Origin: Clostridium fallax
GTDB taxonomy: Bacteria; Bacillota; Clostridia; Clostridiales; Clostridiaceae
NCBI RefSeq assembly: GCF_900129365.1
Contig: NZ_FQVM01000002.1
Location: 1-64,000 of the forward strand
Reading direction: 5' to 3'
Length of the DNA stretch: 64,000 nucleotides
This document shows positions 63,910 through 64,000 of the stretch, piece after piece. How positions within the stretch are numbered: the stretch's first letter is position 1; every line of letters starts with the position of its first letter. A program made the translations under genes and the position numbers. The notes beneath the pieces were generated by a model, which searched no databases, was not told where the DNA came from, and saw only the letters and a program-made list of their open reading frames with translations.

Positions 63910-64000
63910 ATGGCAAATTTATCATTAAAACATATATATAAAGTTTACCAAGGAGACGTTACAGCAGTTAAAGACTTTAATTTAGATATAGCAGATAAAG
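63910..64000 (+). CDS. MsmK/UgpC-type sugar ABC ATPase, N-terminal fragment
   Basis: The first 30 codons are in the window, reading MANLSLKHIYKVYQGDVTAV then KDFNLDIADK. This is the opening of MsmK/UgpC-type ATPases that power several carbohydrate importers. AAAGGGGA lies at correct distance; an ATG at 63901 is too close to it. A cre-like site lies upstream. The Walker A motif would follow beyond the window edge. Confidence 0.8.
   Translation, partial: MANLSLKHIYKVYQGDVTAVKDFNLDIADK

Noticed and set aside
1..64000. CRISPR arrays, rRNA, tRNA, prophage
   Set aside because: No spaced direct repeats, no rRNA or tRNA-like cloverleaf, and no phage structural genes were seen. The only tRNA-related signal is the thrS T-box.

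Overview
The window is very AT-rich, low-GC Firmicutes DNA and most likely comes from a Clostridium sensu stricto (cluster I) species. It carries a Csp/SleC spore-germination locus, the three-subunit anaerobic sulfite reductase AsrABC, a T-box-controlled thrS, PyrR-type pyrimidine attenuators, a TPP riboswitch and a GH123 N-acetylgalactosaminidase-like enzyme. The Csp proteases are fused (CspB-CspA type), which argues against C. perfringens itself, where they are separate genes. The species cannot be fixed from the sequence alone. No rRNA, tRNA, CRISPR array or prophage was seen.

Layout. 1-1.6 kb: the end of an IS3-family element abuts a response-regulator gene that has lost its 5' part, followed by an intact BceS-like kinase. 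1.7-6.5 kb: T-box and thrS, a GNAT gene, a MerR regulator with an operator-like promoter, and yjdM. 7-10.7 kb: asrABC and a Bcp-type peroxiredoxin. 10.8-14.4 kb (minus strand): an unknown protein with an overlapping small ORF, a stand-alone rpsD, a frameshifted small Cys-rich peptide gene and a GH123-like gene. 15.3-17.2 kb: map with a SEC-C extension, then an LDH-like dehydrogenase with an altered specificity loop. 17.4-20.8 kb (minus): TPP riboswitch-tenA-thiZ-thiX-thiY for thiamin-precursor salvage, with thiZ broken by an in-frame stop. 21.4-31.9 kb: uraA under tandem PyrR sites, pepP, an orphan potD-like lipoprotein, a LysR regulator, two SDRs, acetyltransferase, macrodomain, DNA glycosylase and two small membrane proteins. 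32-36 kb (minus): oppA-oppB-oppC without ATPase genes, and an odd proline-rich protein.

36.3-42.7 kb: a candidate structured RNA, DUF1904, an EamA exporter, and carAB behind a PyrR attenuator that also holds a 34-codon leader ORF. 42.8-50 kb: a small YciI-like gene under a promoter with two LexA-box-like sites, an HD-GYP protein, a long glutamine synthetase, murI, ppiB, and an XRE regulator with a degenerate S24-like domain. 50.3-55.3 kb: cspBA fusion and sleC, which together activate and carry out spore-cortex hydrolysis at germination. 55.5-64 kb: a two-component system, a PHP phosphatase, a PflX-like radical SAM protein with a YkvI-like transporter, an unknown lipoprotein, a YhcC-like radical SAM protein, and the start of a sugar ABC ATPase gene behind a cre-like site.

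The window is mostly housekeeping and regulatory chromosome. The observations most worth a second look are the CspBA fusion that keeps both nominal catalytic triads, the LexA-like promoter at 42.9 kb, the candidate RNA at 36.3-36.6 kb, the leader ORF inside the carA attenuator, the broken Cys-rich peptide gene at 12.5 kb and the thiZ nonsense mutation.
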